Origin: Symsagittifera roscoffensis
Taxonomy: Eukaryota; Xenacoelomorpha; Acoela; Convolutidae
DNA: 49,141 nucleotides
Direction of reading: 5' to 3'
Assembly: GCF_963678635.1 (NCBI RefSeq)
Contig: NW_026970889.1
Span: forward strand, 1-49,141
The notes beneath the pieces were generated by a model. It had not been told where the DNA came from. It was given only the letters and a program-made list of their open reading frames with translations, and searched no databases. The position numbers were made by a program, and so were the translations under genes. Of the stretch, positions 10,261-20,941 are shown one piece after another (positions within the stretch are counted from its first letter, which is position 1; the number at the start of each line of letters is the position of its first letter).

Positions 10261-12170
10261 TCCGCACTCACGCCTGAAGCGATCTACAATCGAGATCAAA
10301 ACAGCGAGAACGAGCTGAGTTTAGTGTATAAAAATACTTATCTACCAGAGCCATTGTTCGAACCAGCAGAACTGAACACTCAAATGGAACAAAAAAATAC
10401 CAGTCAAGAAAGCACATCAGGCAACAATGAGCGCACATCAGGCAACATTGAGCGCACATCAGGGAAAAAGAAAATGTCATTACCTGGCCACTCTATAACT
10501 CAAAGGACAGTAGAACCGTTCTGGACATGGACCAGGATGATGAATTCGACCAGGCGCTAATGCAGAAACTCCCAATAGGTGCGCATTTTCACTTAAAAAC
10601 ATACCTTATGATATAAGAAAGGTTAAACTATCTTTTCTCGCTGATAATCCAAAAAACGAAATTAACGAAATTAGAACAAGAAAACCAATACGTTGGCTTA
10701 CAACATGGGAAAAACAAAGGCTAGAAAGGGCCCCTCTGGTTTTTTCAAAGGATCGTTTTAAAGGACCCCAAAACACAATCAACCCAAAATTGGCAAAGCG
10801 TATTGAGCAAGTGCAAGAAGATCTGGTACAATAGCGCGTAAAACAAAAAACCCTGGGTTATTTGGTGCACAATTTGAAATAATTGAAAATGGGTCAATAA
10901 TTAATTTCTCTCCGCACACGGCGTGGATTCGGGAAGACGGAAAAACAACCGAGGGTGATAAGATATGACGGGCTAGCTTTCGTACCGGACACTATAATAT
11001 ACGGGAAATGTAGACTGGCGCAACTAAAAGACTTCGTTGCTTTTAAAAAATTACCAAGGGCTAAACCACGTATTTCAGCTGCAGGAGATAACCCGAATCA
11101 AGCGACTGGATCAAGTGACCAACAAAAACAGCAAATACACAAACTGACAGAGCCCAAACCAGCACCACACCTAAGCCATCGACCTCTTCAAGCTCAAAAC
11201 GCCAGCCGCCAAAGAACAATGAAGAAATTACACGCCAGTCACTAAATCGAAAAGCGTTAGGGCCACAGCGCAAATTCAAAACGACAACAACCACTGAAAC
11301 GAAAAAACCACAGCCTACCAGACAAAAGTTATCCTTTATAAAAACACAAAATCTCCCAGTCGCAAAGGAAAAGGCAGTTCAGAGAAAATACCACGTAGAA
11401 TGTGAAACCACGATTTCGCTATCATCTGATGACTCAGATCTTCACCGTCACCGCGAAAGCCAGCAGCCAAACGAGTGGACATGAAACGTACGCCACCACA
11501 GTAGGTTCAACACCGAAGATCCACAAGAGTGAAAACAAGTGCACTGGCCAACAAGTTTTGGAATGCTATCCTGATCAACCAAGTCGACCAAACCGCCCAC
11601 ACCGAAAACACGGTATGCAGCGTAACAGTACAAAAATTAAAAGATCAGGAAGAAATGGACAAAATCCAACAAGAGTTGGGAAACCCACAGGAATCATCGA
11701 CAGACATTAAATGCATAGAAATCAGACCACCCAGCGAACACCAGAAACAATGCGAAAAGCAAAAATCACCGACTTCCCCAATCTACAAACTCAAGAATCC
11801 CCATATGAGACAGATAAATCTATAGTGGACACAACAAACGACCCCAGCACAACCGCAAGAACAGAATCAGCACAATCCCCAGCCCAAAGAGCAACTAGCT
11901 CAAGATACGTGATTGACCGACCAGCCTGTACGTCATCTTCGCCAGCCTCAACGCGGCAATGAACATCTGAAAATCGATCTCACCCACAAAGAATTCAATG
12001 ACATTCCAAAGGGAAAACGAAAAACAAGAACGCGCAAAGTCTGTTCTGAAACCAGCAAAGGCTAAATCAACTGCAATCGACGACGACACAAAACAGCCAG
12101 ACAACCCACCAACAGTCCGGACGACAAGCCCAGCAAAAGACAAAAAACTGCCAGGGGAGGACGACAACAT
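10261..12170 (+). pseudogene. Integrase C-terminal tail and basic, Ser/Thr/Lys-rich 3' coding remnant
   Basis: Near 10950-11090 the reading RYDGLAFVPDTII and FVAFKKLPRAKPR continues the polyprotein tail. From 11090 to 12170 several overlapping frames are rich in Pro, Thr, Ser, Gln and Lys and contain no known domain. A comparable basic tail follows integrase in the element at 41545-42498. The stretch ends about 20 bp before the polypurine tract. I see no envelope gene here. Confidence 0.5.
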
Positions 12171-12187
12171 TTGATGACAACATCATG

Positions 12188-12207
12188 AAGAAAAAAAGAA
12201 GGTGGAA
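12188..12207 (+). promoter_or_regulatory. Polypurine tract
   Basis: AAGAAAAAAAGAAGGTGGAA lies directly before the TG of the LTR. Only one pyrimidine interrupts it, so it fits a plus-strand primer site. Confidence 0.7.
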
Positions 12208-12392
12208 TGTTATCTGTACGGATATAACAGATATCCACTAGAACTGATCAGAACTAAAACATTAAACTTAGATTGATTCATAGTCATGATACTTAATCTT
12301 ACGTATTTATGAAAATCTAACCATGTAGATGTCTGATCCAATTAAGTACTTATTAACCTATTACCATATTCATATAGTCCGTGGGTATAACA
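12208..12392 (+). repeat. Single 185-bp LTR of the first Ty3/gypsy element
   Basis: It starts TGTTAT and ends ATAACA, a perfect 6-bp terminal inverted repeat with canonical TG...CA ends. It is bounded by a polypurine tract on the left and a PBS on the right. TATCTGT at 12211-12217 and ACAGATA at 12227-12233 can pair as a hairpin at its left end. No second copy was found in the window, so the boundaries rest on these signals rather than on an LTR-LTR comparison. Confidence 0.75.
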
Positions 12393-13153
12393 TGGCGCAG
12401 CCAGCAATCACAGAAAAATCAACTGGGTATCGCGCCATTTTGGCAAAAAGCTTCGGCGGAACCCCCGACCGAGTGGGAGAAGTGGAACCAACAACTATAC
12501 CGCCGAATCGTCCCAAAAGACGGAATTAATTCCAAATAGAGGGGGAAACTCCGACGCAAACAAGAGATCGAAATATCCGCAATCAAGAAAAAATAATACA
12601 ATGAGAAAATCAGTGTAATCAAGAGAATAACTTGGGACCCATCGTGGACGGGATACCATGGGAAGAAAATGACATTATAGTTCGAAGCTATATCTATCTC
12701 AGTTTAGGAAACGGAGGCCAAAGACGACGCCTCAATCAACATTACCCAGACCTAAAAATTCAAGAAACAACTACAAGAGATTTTTGGACTAGACTACAAC
12801 ATCTCTTCATCAAAGACAGCAACGAAACAACAAAACCGCAACGAAAGACCGCAAAGATATGAGGCATTCACAAGAAATCAAACCAAAACGGAAACGTTGG
12901 AATAATTCCACAGTGGCTTCACGGAACATGTGATCAAAGGGAACTTCAAATGCCCTCATTGTAACGTCATACGTTGGAAACAAATAATAAGGGATGTCTT
13001 CACAGCAAACATGGCAAATGACGAAGTATTAAAAGTTTTGTTGGCAGAGACGAAAACCCCCGAACAAGCATTTGAATACGCGCGACAGGTAGAGAAAAGG
13101 GCTTGGAAACTCAGCTTCAAATGAGCAAGCAGGGAACATCAGCATCGTTTTCC
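12392..13153 (+). pseudogene. gag fragment, right copy, with its start codon
   Basis: ATG at 12392-12394 opens MAQPAITEKSTGYRAIL, then an indel moves the reading to FWQKASAEPPTEWEKWNQQ. Further on come IVRSYIYLSLGNGGQRRRL, YPDLKIQETTTRDFW, CPHCNVIRWKQIIRDVF and FEYARQVEKRAWKLSFK, ending at a stop near 13122. The match to 6171-6923 stops sharply at 13153. A deletion of about 60 bp near 12535 distinguishes it from the left copy. Confidence 0.7.
12393..12410 (+). promoter_or_regulatory. Primer binding site, probably tRNA-Ser
   Basis: TGGCGCAGCCAGCAATCA follows the LTR with no gap. TGGCGCAGYC is the complement of the CCA end of many animal serine tRNAs, as used by the 17.6/297 group of fly elements. 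The match weakens after about 10 bases. The gag ATG uses the last A of the LTR. Confidence 0.6.
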
Positions 13154-14497
13154 GCTTTCATAGTTCCATTTAGGATAAATTTTGTGAGTCGCACCAGTCG
13201 CTGACGTATCTTCTCGGTGTGAAAAGTATTGAAATACTATAATTAAGTCTCTAAATACACGTTTTGTTAAAATCTGGAAAAACTGAAAATCATGGTTTCA
13301 GAAACGGTTGCTGAATCAAATTGTTCAAATGTCGAGTCTGCCCTCTTTTTTTACCCCAATGAGTTTTAGCCCCCTCATTAAGAAAACTTGCATTGATACC
13401 CTGTGTGTTTTCATGAACATACGAATTTACACGCAACGATTACTTTAAGATCAATTAAAATCTAGAAACATTAGGCCTAGAGTTTTTTAGCACTAGACTG
13501 GAAGTGTATATAATGGGAAAGACCTCAAAAATCATTAGTTTCGATTAATAATCAACAAAGAGGAGAACATGATGATATAAAATCGTGATGATGATAAAAT
13601 GTACTGTCTGATACAAATTCATTTCAGATATTTTTTGCGCTTCATTTTCTCCTCTCTCCCTCATCCCGAGCTTTCACTCTTTGCCCAATTTCAATTACCA
13701 ATTTCAATTAAATAACTGGCTGACGTATTACAAACTGTCCGGTTTAAATTATCCGGACAAAACGAATAAACTTATTTTTTAAACGCATTTTTCTCAAATA
13801 GGGTTAAGATTAGACAAAAAGTGAGAGAACAAAAGTTGCTTAGAATTTCATCAGAATTAATGTGGCGGAATTTTTTATCCGAAACTCGGAAACAAAATTT
13901 TACCCCAAAAATGGGTCATTTTAGCTTTTTCAATTGATCAAGAATTAGGCTGGAACTACTTCGCTAACTCATGAGGAATATATAAATTTACACGTAAAAA
14001 TCAAACTTTCTTCTACAGTTACGAATATCAAAATCAGGCTTTAAAACTGGTGAACAAAATTAATTGCAAACACCTTTTTTACCCTCTAAAATGTCTCATG
14101 ACAATTTTGGACAACATTTTTACATTGACCGACTGCAAATGATGAAAGTTACCCTCTCTGGAAAATGATTTGAAGCTCCTATCAGATTATTCCGAATCTC
14201 AAAACTCCAAGTTTCACCATTTGTACCAAAATTTCCAACAGCGTGAATTAATAAAAAAAAACCAGAATTGAGAAAATTTGCCACAAAGTAATTTTCTCTT
14301 TTAAAACGTTTAACATCGCATGATTTTCTTTTTCTAATCTGATCATTCAAAAATGTCTTTTTTCTAAGAAAATTTTAATACAAACAATCAAAATTGAAAC
14401 TTTAGACCACAAATATTTGGGTAAGATTTTCAGAGAGGTTGGCTCAGCAAAATAGGCGCTTACTAAGAAGGTAGTTCAGATCACTGGCAGTCGATCG
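13154..14497. other. AT-rich stretch without a recognised gene
   Basis: No conserved peptide, LTR or RNA gene was seen. All frames are shorter than about 80 codons. The right edge is the point where the host segment that is repeated at 36210 begins. Confidence 0.6.
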
Positions 14498-14559
14498 ATG
14501 AAAAAATTTATCAAATGTTTCAGCAAAATTTGCCTGAAGAGTTTCATACAATTGGGTAA

Positions 14560-14967
14560 TGAGTTAGGACCGAAGTGTAACTCATAGAGTAATTTCGGAT
14601 AGGGTACACCGTCTGCTCGTCACGCTATCTTATTTTCGGCCGGATAGATTCGTGCAACTTCTTAGTCTAATACCGATCCTAATCTTACTCTTATACTATC
14701 TAGTCTCAGGTTGTTTAACTAGTCTCTGCTAGGCTCAATAGATCTAGGGTATACTGGTTTATTGCGGCTGCTGAAGTGCTCGGGAGAGTCCAACTAATTT
14801 CTAAGTTAAATTCAAATCTCTCTGGTGCTGAAATTACAAGTAACTTCAGCACTTACAAATAAGTGGGTTGTTAGTTAGATGGATCATGATTGGTTAATAT
14901 TAAATACTTTACATTGGTAAAACATTTAATTTATCCAATCATAAAATATAGTTTAGATCAGGTTCCA
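14560..14967 (-). repeat. 3' LTR of the 18.85-kb element
   Basis: 408 bp, starting TGAGTTAGGACC on the + strand and ending GATCAGGTTCCA; no difference from 33005-33412 was found by reading. In element orientation AATAAA (14763-14758) is a possible poly(A) signal and TGATTGG near the U3 start is an inverted CCAAT box. TGCTGAA/TTCAGCA at about 14828-14853 can form a hairpin. Inside the LTR a short purine stretch (GGATGGG) directly precedes it, a weak polypurine tract. Confidence 0.93.
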
Positions 14968-16526
14968 CCCATCCGGGGTTTACAGAGTTTTTTAGAACAG
15001 TTCTTCTGTAATTCAAGGGTGGATGATGGACGTTGGTATTTGGCGAACATCATAATTTTCTTCCGCTTCTTCTTGTGACAACGACTGAGTCTCTGCAACA
15101 AAATCAATTCTGATTTCAGAATGGTTGGCTATGTCAGGTTTTTCTGTTCTTCGGGGAGAACTTCTTTTGTGTCTGATCTAGCTTGGGAATGGCGTGGAGA
15201 TTGTGCGTGGAGGGGATGCCTGGTTACTCGGATCTGTACGTATACTTGAACATCGAGGTGGTCATTGGTCTAGTTCAATGAAGTCCTTTTCTGCGAAGTC
15301 AGGTCGTACTCTAAATCCTTTGAGTTGTGATTGTGAGCGGCATATCGATTGTAGTTGGTTATTCTCTCTCGAGTGTAGTGGGGTCGTTTTGTCTTTTGAT
15401 GTTCGTCCTTGGTGTTGTATTCTGATCTATATATTGCATCATGTGATTTTACATTTAATAAAACTTTTATTAGTTTAATATTTTTTAATAATGATTTTAG
15501 TTAGTTGTTTTCACAAAAGCTTTTTGTTTTAGTTCGGTTATTTTGAAGAGTTACTCACCCTTGAGTAGCTCTTATTAAAAATAAAGGTGTGGTCACAAAG
15601 CGTGGATGTAGCGCGGTGGGTTAGGCCGGCTATAGAGCATGCTCAGGACGTCCTTCCTGGTGGGTTAGGCCAGGAGTGGGAGTATGATTTCATGCGATTT
15701 TTGTGAGGGGTCCTGTTATGTGAAAACGTTTTATGTTGGGTTTGTTGTGGTTTTTCTTATGTTTCGTTGGTTGTGTCCTTTTTTCAAAAATCAAATTGTT
15801 TGTGGTATGGGTTTGTCTTTCGACTTTTTTGTGTTTTATTATTTCTTTCTAAGACTTTGTAATAGTCTTCAAAAGAATAAATTATCCAGTTTTAAACTGG
15901 GTTAATCCGGTTTGGGTACCGTTGGTTTCCTTTTCTTAGTCATGCTGTTATTCTATGATTTGTGGTATTTAGTAAGCTGCGTTGGTTAGTTTTGTTTAGT
16001 ATATGATTCCTTTCCAACCGGGTTAAAGGAAAGTTTGGAACATGTTATTAGATGTTAGAGTTGTTGAGTGTGAAAACTTGAAACTGAAATTCATTATTTT
16101 AAACAATTCTTCGTGGGCGAGCTGTGCGAGTGTGGATAGAATTTCTGTGCAAATGAATGAAAATATGAAAAGGTTAGTACTGCAATTGCATTTTATTAAT
16201 TTACTGCATAGAATTTGGAAATTTACTGCTAGTTATGGGGGAATTTTAAGGTACAAATTTTCATCATAATTTGATTTACTGCTTTTGGGGGAAAATTTTA
16301 TAAATTAATTTACTGCATTGGTATTATATTTATTTAATTGTTGGTGCAAAAGTTTAATAGGGTCTTAAACAGTTTTGAAGAAGTTTCCTATTTTTTATTT
16401 TTCTTTTGTGAATTTTTCAGATGATCGAGGATGAAGGCTAAAAATCTAAAGAAAACATGAATAAAGAATGGTGAGTTTTTAATACTGTAATTAGTTAGTA
16501 ATATTTACTTAATTCATACTTACCTG
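14968..16526 (-). other. Long 3' noncoding region of the element
   Basis: About 1.56 kb between the last ORF and the 3' LTR without a sizeable open frame on the sense strand. It contains AATTTACTGC three to four times between 16195 and 16315 (+ strand), and related CGGGTTAA/CTGGGTTAA motifs near 15895-16025. A consensus splice donor lies at its upstream end (see 16485-16523). Its role is unknown. Confidence 0.5.
16485..16523 (-). other. Candidate mini-intron directly after the last ORF
   Basis: On the sense strand CAG|GTAAGT starts three bases after the TAA of the 599-codon ORF, TACTAAC follows, and TTACAG ends the stretch at 16485. That is a perfect donor, a perfect branch-site consensus and an acceptor within 39 nt. 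It may be a very short intron, or only the donor of a longer one. It does not change any reading frame I can see. Confidence 0.4.
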
Positions 16527-18326
16527 TTAGTCGTCGGGGAAAAAACCGTGGGGGAAGATGTCGTGAATTAGTTCTGAAGTTGTTAGTAGTTTAGCTAGAA
16601 TGCGGATGATATTTTTAGTCTGAAGCAGTGGCCAAAGCAATTGAAGTGCCTTAATAGTGGTTAGTTCTTCAGTGCCTACTGCAAACTCATAAGGTGTGTT
16701 TTGGATTAAGTTATATAATTTGTGGTTAAATTTAGTGTTGTGGATGAATTCTAAAATTGGGATTTCTATAGGTTGCAGGAACTCGTGCGGGATAAGGAAG
16801 GGTCGGGATTCTTCGGCGTTGAAGGTTTTGGTGATTGGGCAGAAAATGTACATTTGGGTTATGGGGTCATAATTACGAAGAATACCATGGAGGTTAGTGT
16901 CTTTAATACAATATGTGAAATTTAGGAAATACGGTGAAGTGTATTTTGAATTGATGAATTGGAAACGATGGTGTGATTGTCTAGAGGGTGTGTGGAGGTC
17001 AAAGTGATTTTGGATGAAACGATAGTAACTGTATGTATGTGTTTGTTTAGTGCGCAACATAATATCGTGTGAGCAGTGTAAATCTCTTTCGTGTGGTGCA
17101 AGGAAATGAAAGGTTAGTGAAAAGATTTGGAAGCGTTCTTTAAAACTTTCGTATGCTTGTGTGTTTGTTAGTGCTTCTGAAATAATGTGATCAAACTTTC
17201 GGTCGAAGATATTTAGTGTAAATACATATGGTGTCTTGATGAAAAATTTCTCGGTGATTTGTGGATTAGCGAAGCGATCGTCGTCTAAGAATTGATCTTG
17301 GTTAGCTCTAATGATGTTGTGATCGTAATATTCTAGTGTATATTCATTAGCTCTAGGTGCAGTGTATATTTTTAGTGATTTTTTATATCCAACGTAAGTA
17401 AATTGTCTAGCGGTTAGTGGTGTAGTGAGTTGATATAGCATGTCCTTGTTTCGTTCTATATCGATGGAAGTGCTGGATAAAGGTAAGCAAAGAGGGTTAG
17501 TGAAATGATAGTATGAGGTCCAAGAGAGAGTGGGCATTAAAACGTATTCATCTACAAAGTTGCGTGTTTCGTTAGCGTCGTGAGGGGTGTTTAAAGTGTA
17601 TTGTGGAAACGAGGGTAAGGTGATAGCTAAAAATTCTTTAGTGTTAGTATGCTGGGGGTGGTTGATGTATTCACGGGCTGTTCCTGGTTTTGCTGGGAAA
17701 GGATGGTTGGGGAATTTTCTTTTAAAAGTGCGGTAAGCTCTATTAGTGTTTAGTGAAGATATAGTGGATGTGGATGATGGTGTTAATGATTCAGTATAAT
17801 TTGAAGAGGGTGTAGGGGGATTGGATGAATTTGTAGTGGAGGAGATTTGGTTTATGGTCGGGGTGTTAAGGTGGTAGGGTTGCTGTTGGAGGGTAATAAA
17901 ATTATCTAGCTCTGGGGAGATTCGGGGGGTGTCTGGAGAATGAGATGATTGGTCAGAATGGTATGAGGAGTAGGTTGGGGTAACTTGGGAAGCATAAGAG
18001 GGTGTGGGAGTGATTGGGTCAGGGTTATTTGACAATATGGGTTGAAAAGGGGGTTGAGAAAAATTAGAAGGGTTATGAAAATTATTGGATGGAGATGGTT
18101 CTGAGTCGGCGAATTCATCGGGGGTTTCAATATTCGGGTTATTTAGCTGTGAGATGGAATATAAAACTGAGATGTGTGAATTAGTATCGGAATTCATGCC
18201 TGATGTTACATTGCTAGATGGAAAATCGGGTGGCGGAAAAGCAAAAAGTGGTATTATTGGGATTGGAGAGGTAAGATTGGTTGGGTGGGAATTTGATCGG
18301 TGTAGTGATCCAAGTTGGCGGCTCAT
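16527..18326 (-). CDS. 599-codon ORF downstream of envelope, function unknown
   Basis: The ATG (18326-18324) overlaps the envelope stop TGA (18325-18323) as ATGA. The first 200 or so residues are Ser/Pro/Thr/Asn-rich and look disordered. Residues about 200-599 are denser in aromatic and charged residues (for example YRTFKRKFPNHPF near 200, WTSYYHF near 270) and look folded. There is no signal peptide, no obvious membrane segment and no zinc-finger pattern. I do not recognise the family. It is fully open across 1.8 kb in an element with identical LTRs, so it is likely a real gene. The position after env is unusual for Ty3/gypsy elements and recalls accessory genes of complex retroviruses only by location. 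Confidence 0.8.
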   Translation of the reverse strand: MSRQLGSLHRSNSHPTNLTSPIPIIPLFAFPPPDFPSSNVTSGMNSDTNSHISVLYSISQLNNPNIETPDEFADSEPSPSNNFHNPSNFSQPPFQPILSNNPDPITPTPSYASQVTPTYSSYHSDQSSHSPDTPRISPELDNFITLQQQPYHLNTPTINQISSTTNSSNPPTPSSNYTESLTPSSTSTISSLNTNRAYRTFKRKFPNHPFPAKPGTAREYINHPQHTNTKEFLAITLPSFPQYTLNTPHDANETRNFVDEYVLMPTLSWTSYYHFTNPLCLPLSSTSIDIERNKDMLYQLTTPLTARQFTYVGYKKSLKIYTAPRANEYTLEYYDHNIIRANQDQFLDDDRFANPQITEKFFIKTPYVFTLNIFDRKFDHIISEALTNTQAYESFKERFQIFSLTFHFLAPHERDLHCSHDIMLRTKQTHTYSYYRFIQNHFDLHTPSRQSHHRFQFINSKYTSPYFLNFTYCIKDTNLHGILRNYDPITQMYIFCPITKTFNAEESRPFLIPHEFLQPIEIPILEFIHNTKFNHKLYNLIQNTPYEFAVGTEELTTIKALQLLWPLLQTKNIIRILAKLLTTSELIHDIFPHGFFPDD

Positions 18327-20941
18327 CGTGGGCTAAAAAAATGATTATTTTGAGACTGAAAAGCGGTGGTATGGGGTTGTTCAATAATTTGTTCATAAGT
18401 ATTATCATCTTGTGACTGGTGTGTCATTATATGTTGGACGGGACTTTGTGATGTATTGAGTCGAAAATTTGGATTATGTGTGATTGCTAAATTTCGAAAA
18501 TTTCGTGGGACTAGGGATAGTGGATGGTTATTTGGTAGGGGTGGTAATTGTGGTGCCGTTGGCTGTGTGTCGACATTGTTATGTTCTTCGTCGTATGTAT
18601 TTTGTCGTGTTGTTATTTTTGTGTTATATTCTTTTATTTGTGCGTCTAAAAGAATTTTGTTTATAGATGTAGAAAAGATTCCAAAAAATCCTGCAAAGAG
18701 TATGCGTGCTACGCTTGCTTGTCTGTTTACTTGTGTGTGTATAGCACATGTGTTGTAGATTCCTTTTAAGAGTGAGAAAAGAAATCCAATAAAGTTAAAC
18801 ATTGCGTATAAAATAGTCAATTTTTCTAAGATGTAGTAGGGCCATCCTAGAAAATCTAGGATCTCATTTTTGAGTGTAACAAAGCTAAAAATGTTAATTG
18901 GTGATATATCTTGGGGACGGTATTTTTCGCCGTTTAGATATATATAATCTTTAATGTCTTTAAAATATCCGCTATAGTCTTGGGTGTAGATATCGGCAAA
19001 TCCTGCGGTTTCTGCAAGTTTGCGTAAATTTTGGTCTATTGATTGTCTTTGTATAGTGTCCATTTGTGTTAATAATTCTTGGAATTGTTGTGTTCTAATG
19101 TGATGTTGAATATCTGATTTTGAATAGATTCCTATTGATTGTAAGTCTATATTTGGGTTTCGAGCGATAGCGCGAATGCTTTCTGGTGAAAATTTTTTGA
19201 GTGATTGCATTAATGTGGGATATGGAGTGAGAAGATAATATTTATTTTCATCAGGGTTTAGTTGTACTACATTGTGGCTGTTTTCTGATCCACATGGGAC
19301 TGCGGTATCCCAGAAATAGGTTCTTCGTGAAAGTGTATCCACGAAATGTACTTTATTCTTATAAAAGATAGGGATTCTTTTATAACATCGTTTATCTTCA
19401 AAAACGTATAGTGGTGATACTTTTTTTGTACAAGTATAAAACCATAAGATGTTTCCTTCATAGTCTAAAAAATTTGATCTATTTCCAGATAATAAGTATC
19501 CTGCATAGGGTATTTTTAATACTGCTAGTGCAAGTGATTGTAATATTTGTGTTCGTTCTAATTCGCATAGGTGGTGTAGTGTTTCTAATTCGGAGAGTGA
19601 CATTTCTTGAAAAATTCGGCTAATTGTATAATCTAGTTTCATATCTAAATGAATATCATAGTGGATATTACCGAAATATGTAGTGTTCATTAGTGATAAT
19701 TCTTGTAAGCGTGTGCTTCTGGTGTCATAAGGTTTTAGATGTCCACCAGGTTGTCCGTTGCTTTTTTCAAAATTAACTGGTATATAGGATGTTCCTTCGT
19801 TTAGAGGATGACCTGTGGCATATGGGTCGATTTTTACTTTTCCAGTGGTCATGTCGAATCCTTTTTCGTATTCAACTAATATTTCAGAGTATTGTGTTCT
19901 GTGAAGTGGATTCCTGTATTTACATGCAAGTTCTGTTTCTTGATATATTTGAAAACGTGTCAATTTATTTTCTATATTGTCTATGTTTCTAAAATCGGAA
20001 CTTAGTTTGCGTGATGGATGGACTTGTTCATATGGAATTGATTGTATAAAATATTTTTCGTGAAATTTTATCATACGAGCGTGTATTTTTGCTACTTGAA
20101 ATGTTGTACATGTATCTTCGGGGAACCAAACAATTGTTGCTTGTGTTCTTGTTGTAGGGTCGCAATATCCTTGATCATTTTTACAAGGTAGTCGGATTCC
20201 TTGATAGATCATTGTATTATCAGATAAATCTCGTGTGAGTTGTATTTTTTCGAGTTGTATTTTCCAATCGAAAAACATTATTTCTTGGTATCCTTTATTT
20301 TTCGTGTCTGCTTTGCAGTTTGATGGGTTATTTATACCAATGTGTGGTATCCAATGTTTATCATGTAGGTCATAGGTTAATCGTCCGTGTGCGCCGTTAT
20401 ACGGGTACTTTTCGTCTAGTTTTATATGTCCTTGGTGTCTTTCAAGTTGTGATTGATGTACAGAGTCTGAAAAAACTTGAAAATTAACTAATTTTCTTTG
20501 GGAATTTTTATTTTGTGTGATGTTTAGTCTAAGTAATTCATTTTTACAATCGTCGGGATTGAGATGTAAAAGACGTTCTATATTACTTTGATAGAATGAT
20601 TCATGGTCAAGTCGGTTTTTGTTGCCGTTGGAGACTTGTGAACAATGTACTTTCTTTTCGGAAAATGTCGCTGTGAATTTATAACCTGTAACTGTTGTTG
20701 CTCGGGCTTTTGAATAGAGTGTTGCTATTATATCTGTGGTTTCTATAGCTTGTGGTTCTGTTTCACATTGTGATACTTGATTTATTGCATATTTATGTAG
20801 TGTTTTTTGTTCATTTTCTTCACATTCGTAATGTGTTACTAATAAATCTTGTGGTCCTGTACGAGGGGAAGGGTTTATGTTTTGATTTGAGGTTACTAGA
20901 AAAAGGAGTTGGAGAAAAATTAATAATTTTAGAATATACAT
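18323..20941 (-). CDS. env: Envelope-like glycoprotein (872 codons)
   Basis: It starts with a typical signal peptide (MYILKLLIFLQLLFLVTS). A Cys-containing ectodomain of about 680 residues follows, with N-glycosylation sequons (for example LNIT, MNTT, GNRS). A hydrophobic segment at about residues 703-730 (ILYAMFNFIGFLFSLLKGIY) is a likely transmembrane anchor, and a second hydrophobic stretch lies near 742-765. The tail of about 110 residues is polar and Pro/Asn/Gln-rich. No clear furin site was seen. The distribution of cysteines and aromatic residues in the ectodomain recalls the envelope group shared by chuviruses and some LTR elements, but this is only an impression. The start overlaps the end of the preceding frame by 13 nt; the stop overlaps the next ATG. 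Membrane envelope is the safest call. Confidence 0.8.
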   Translation of the reverse strand: MYILKLLIFLQLLFLVTSNQNINPSPRTGPQDLLVTHYECEENEQKTLHKYAINQVSQCETEPQAIETTDIIATLYSKARATTVTGYKFTATFSEKKVHCSQVSNGNKNRLDHESFYQSNIERLLHLNPDDCKNELLRLNITQNKNSQRKLVNFQVFSDSVHQSQLERHQGHIKLDEKYPYNGAHGRLTYDLHDKHWIPHIGINNPSNCKADTKNKGYQEIMFFDWKIQLEKIQLTRDLSDNTMIYQGIRLPCKNDQGYCDPTTRTQATIVWFPEDTCTTFQVAKIHARMIKFHEKYFIQSIPYEQVHPSRKLSSDFRNIDNIENKLTRFQIYQETELACKYRNPLHRTQYSEILVEYEKGFDMTTGKVKIDPYATGHPLNEGTSYIPVNFEKSNGQPGGHLKPYDTRSTRLQELSLMNTTYFGNIHYDIHLDMKLDYTISRIFQEMSLSELETLHHLCELERTQILQSLALAVLKIPYAGYLLSGNRSNFLDYEGNILWFYTCTKKVSPLYVFEDKRCYKRIPIFYKNKVHFVDTLSRRTYFWDTAVPCGSENSHNVVQLNPDENKYYLLTPYPTLMQSLKKFSPESIRAIARNPNIDLQSIGIYSKSDIQHHIRTQQFQELLTQMDTIQRQSIDQNLRKLAETAGFADIYTQDYSGYFKDIKDYIYLNGEKYRPQDISPINIFSFVTLKNEILDFLGWPYYILEKLTILYAMFNFIGFLFSLLKGIYNTCAIHTQVNRQASVARILFAGFFGIFSTSINKILLDAQIKEYNTKITTRQNTYDEEHNNVDTQPTAPQLPPLPNNHPLSLVPRNFRNLAITHNPNFRLNTSQSPVQHIMTHQSQDDNTYEQIIEQPHTTAFQSQNNHFFSPR

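Larger units (their letters stand above)
6171..13153 (+). mobile_element. Decayed Ty3/gypsy element arranged gag-pol-LTR-PBS-gag
   Basis: A gag fragment (6171-6923), zinc knuckles, RT, RNase H, integrase and a basic tail are followed by a polypurine tract, one 185-bp LTR (12208-12392), a PBS and the same gag fragment again (12437-13153). No outer LTR is present at either end. The order is that of two tandem units sharing one LTR, both truncated inside gag. Every coding domain carries stops or frameshifts. It is related to the element at 37315-42898: both have a double zinc knuckle, a FYGL/MPAE RT motif, the same PBS start and a gag that begins M-A-Q. Similar elements are common in invertebrates. 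Confidence 0.8.

Noticed and set aside
15194-15478. 94-codon + strand frame in the element's 3' region
   Set aside because: No homology or context; antisense to the element.
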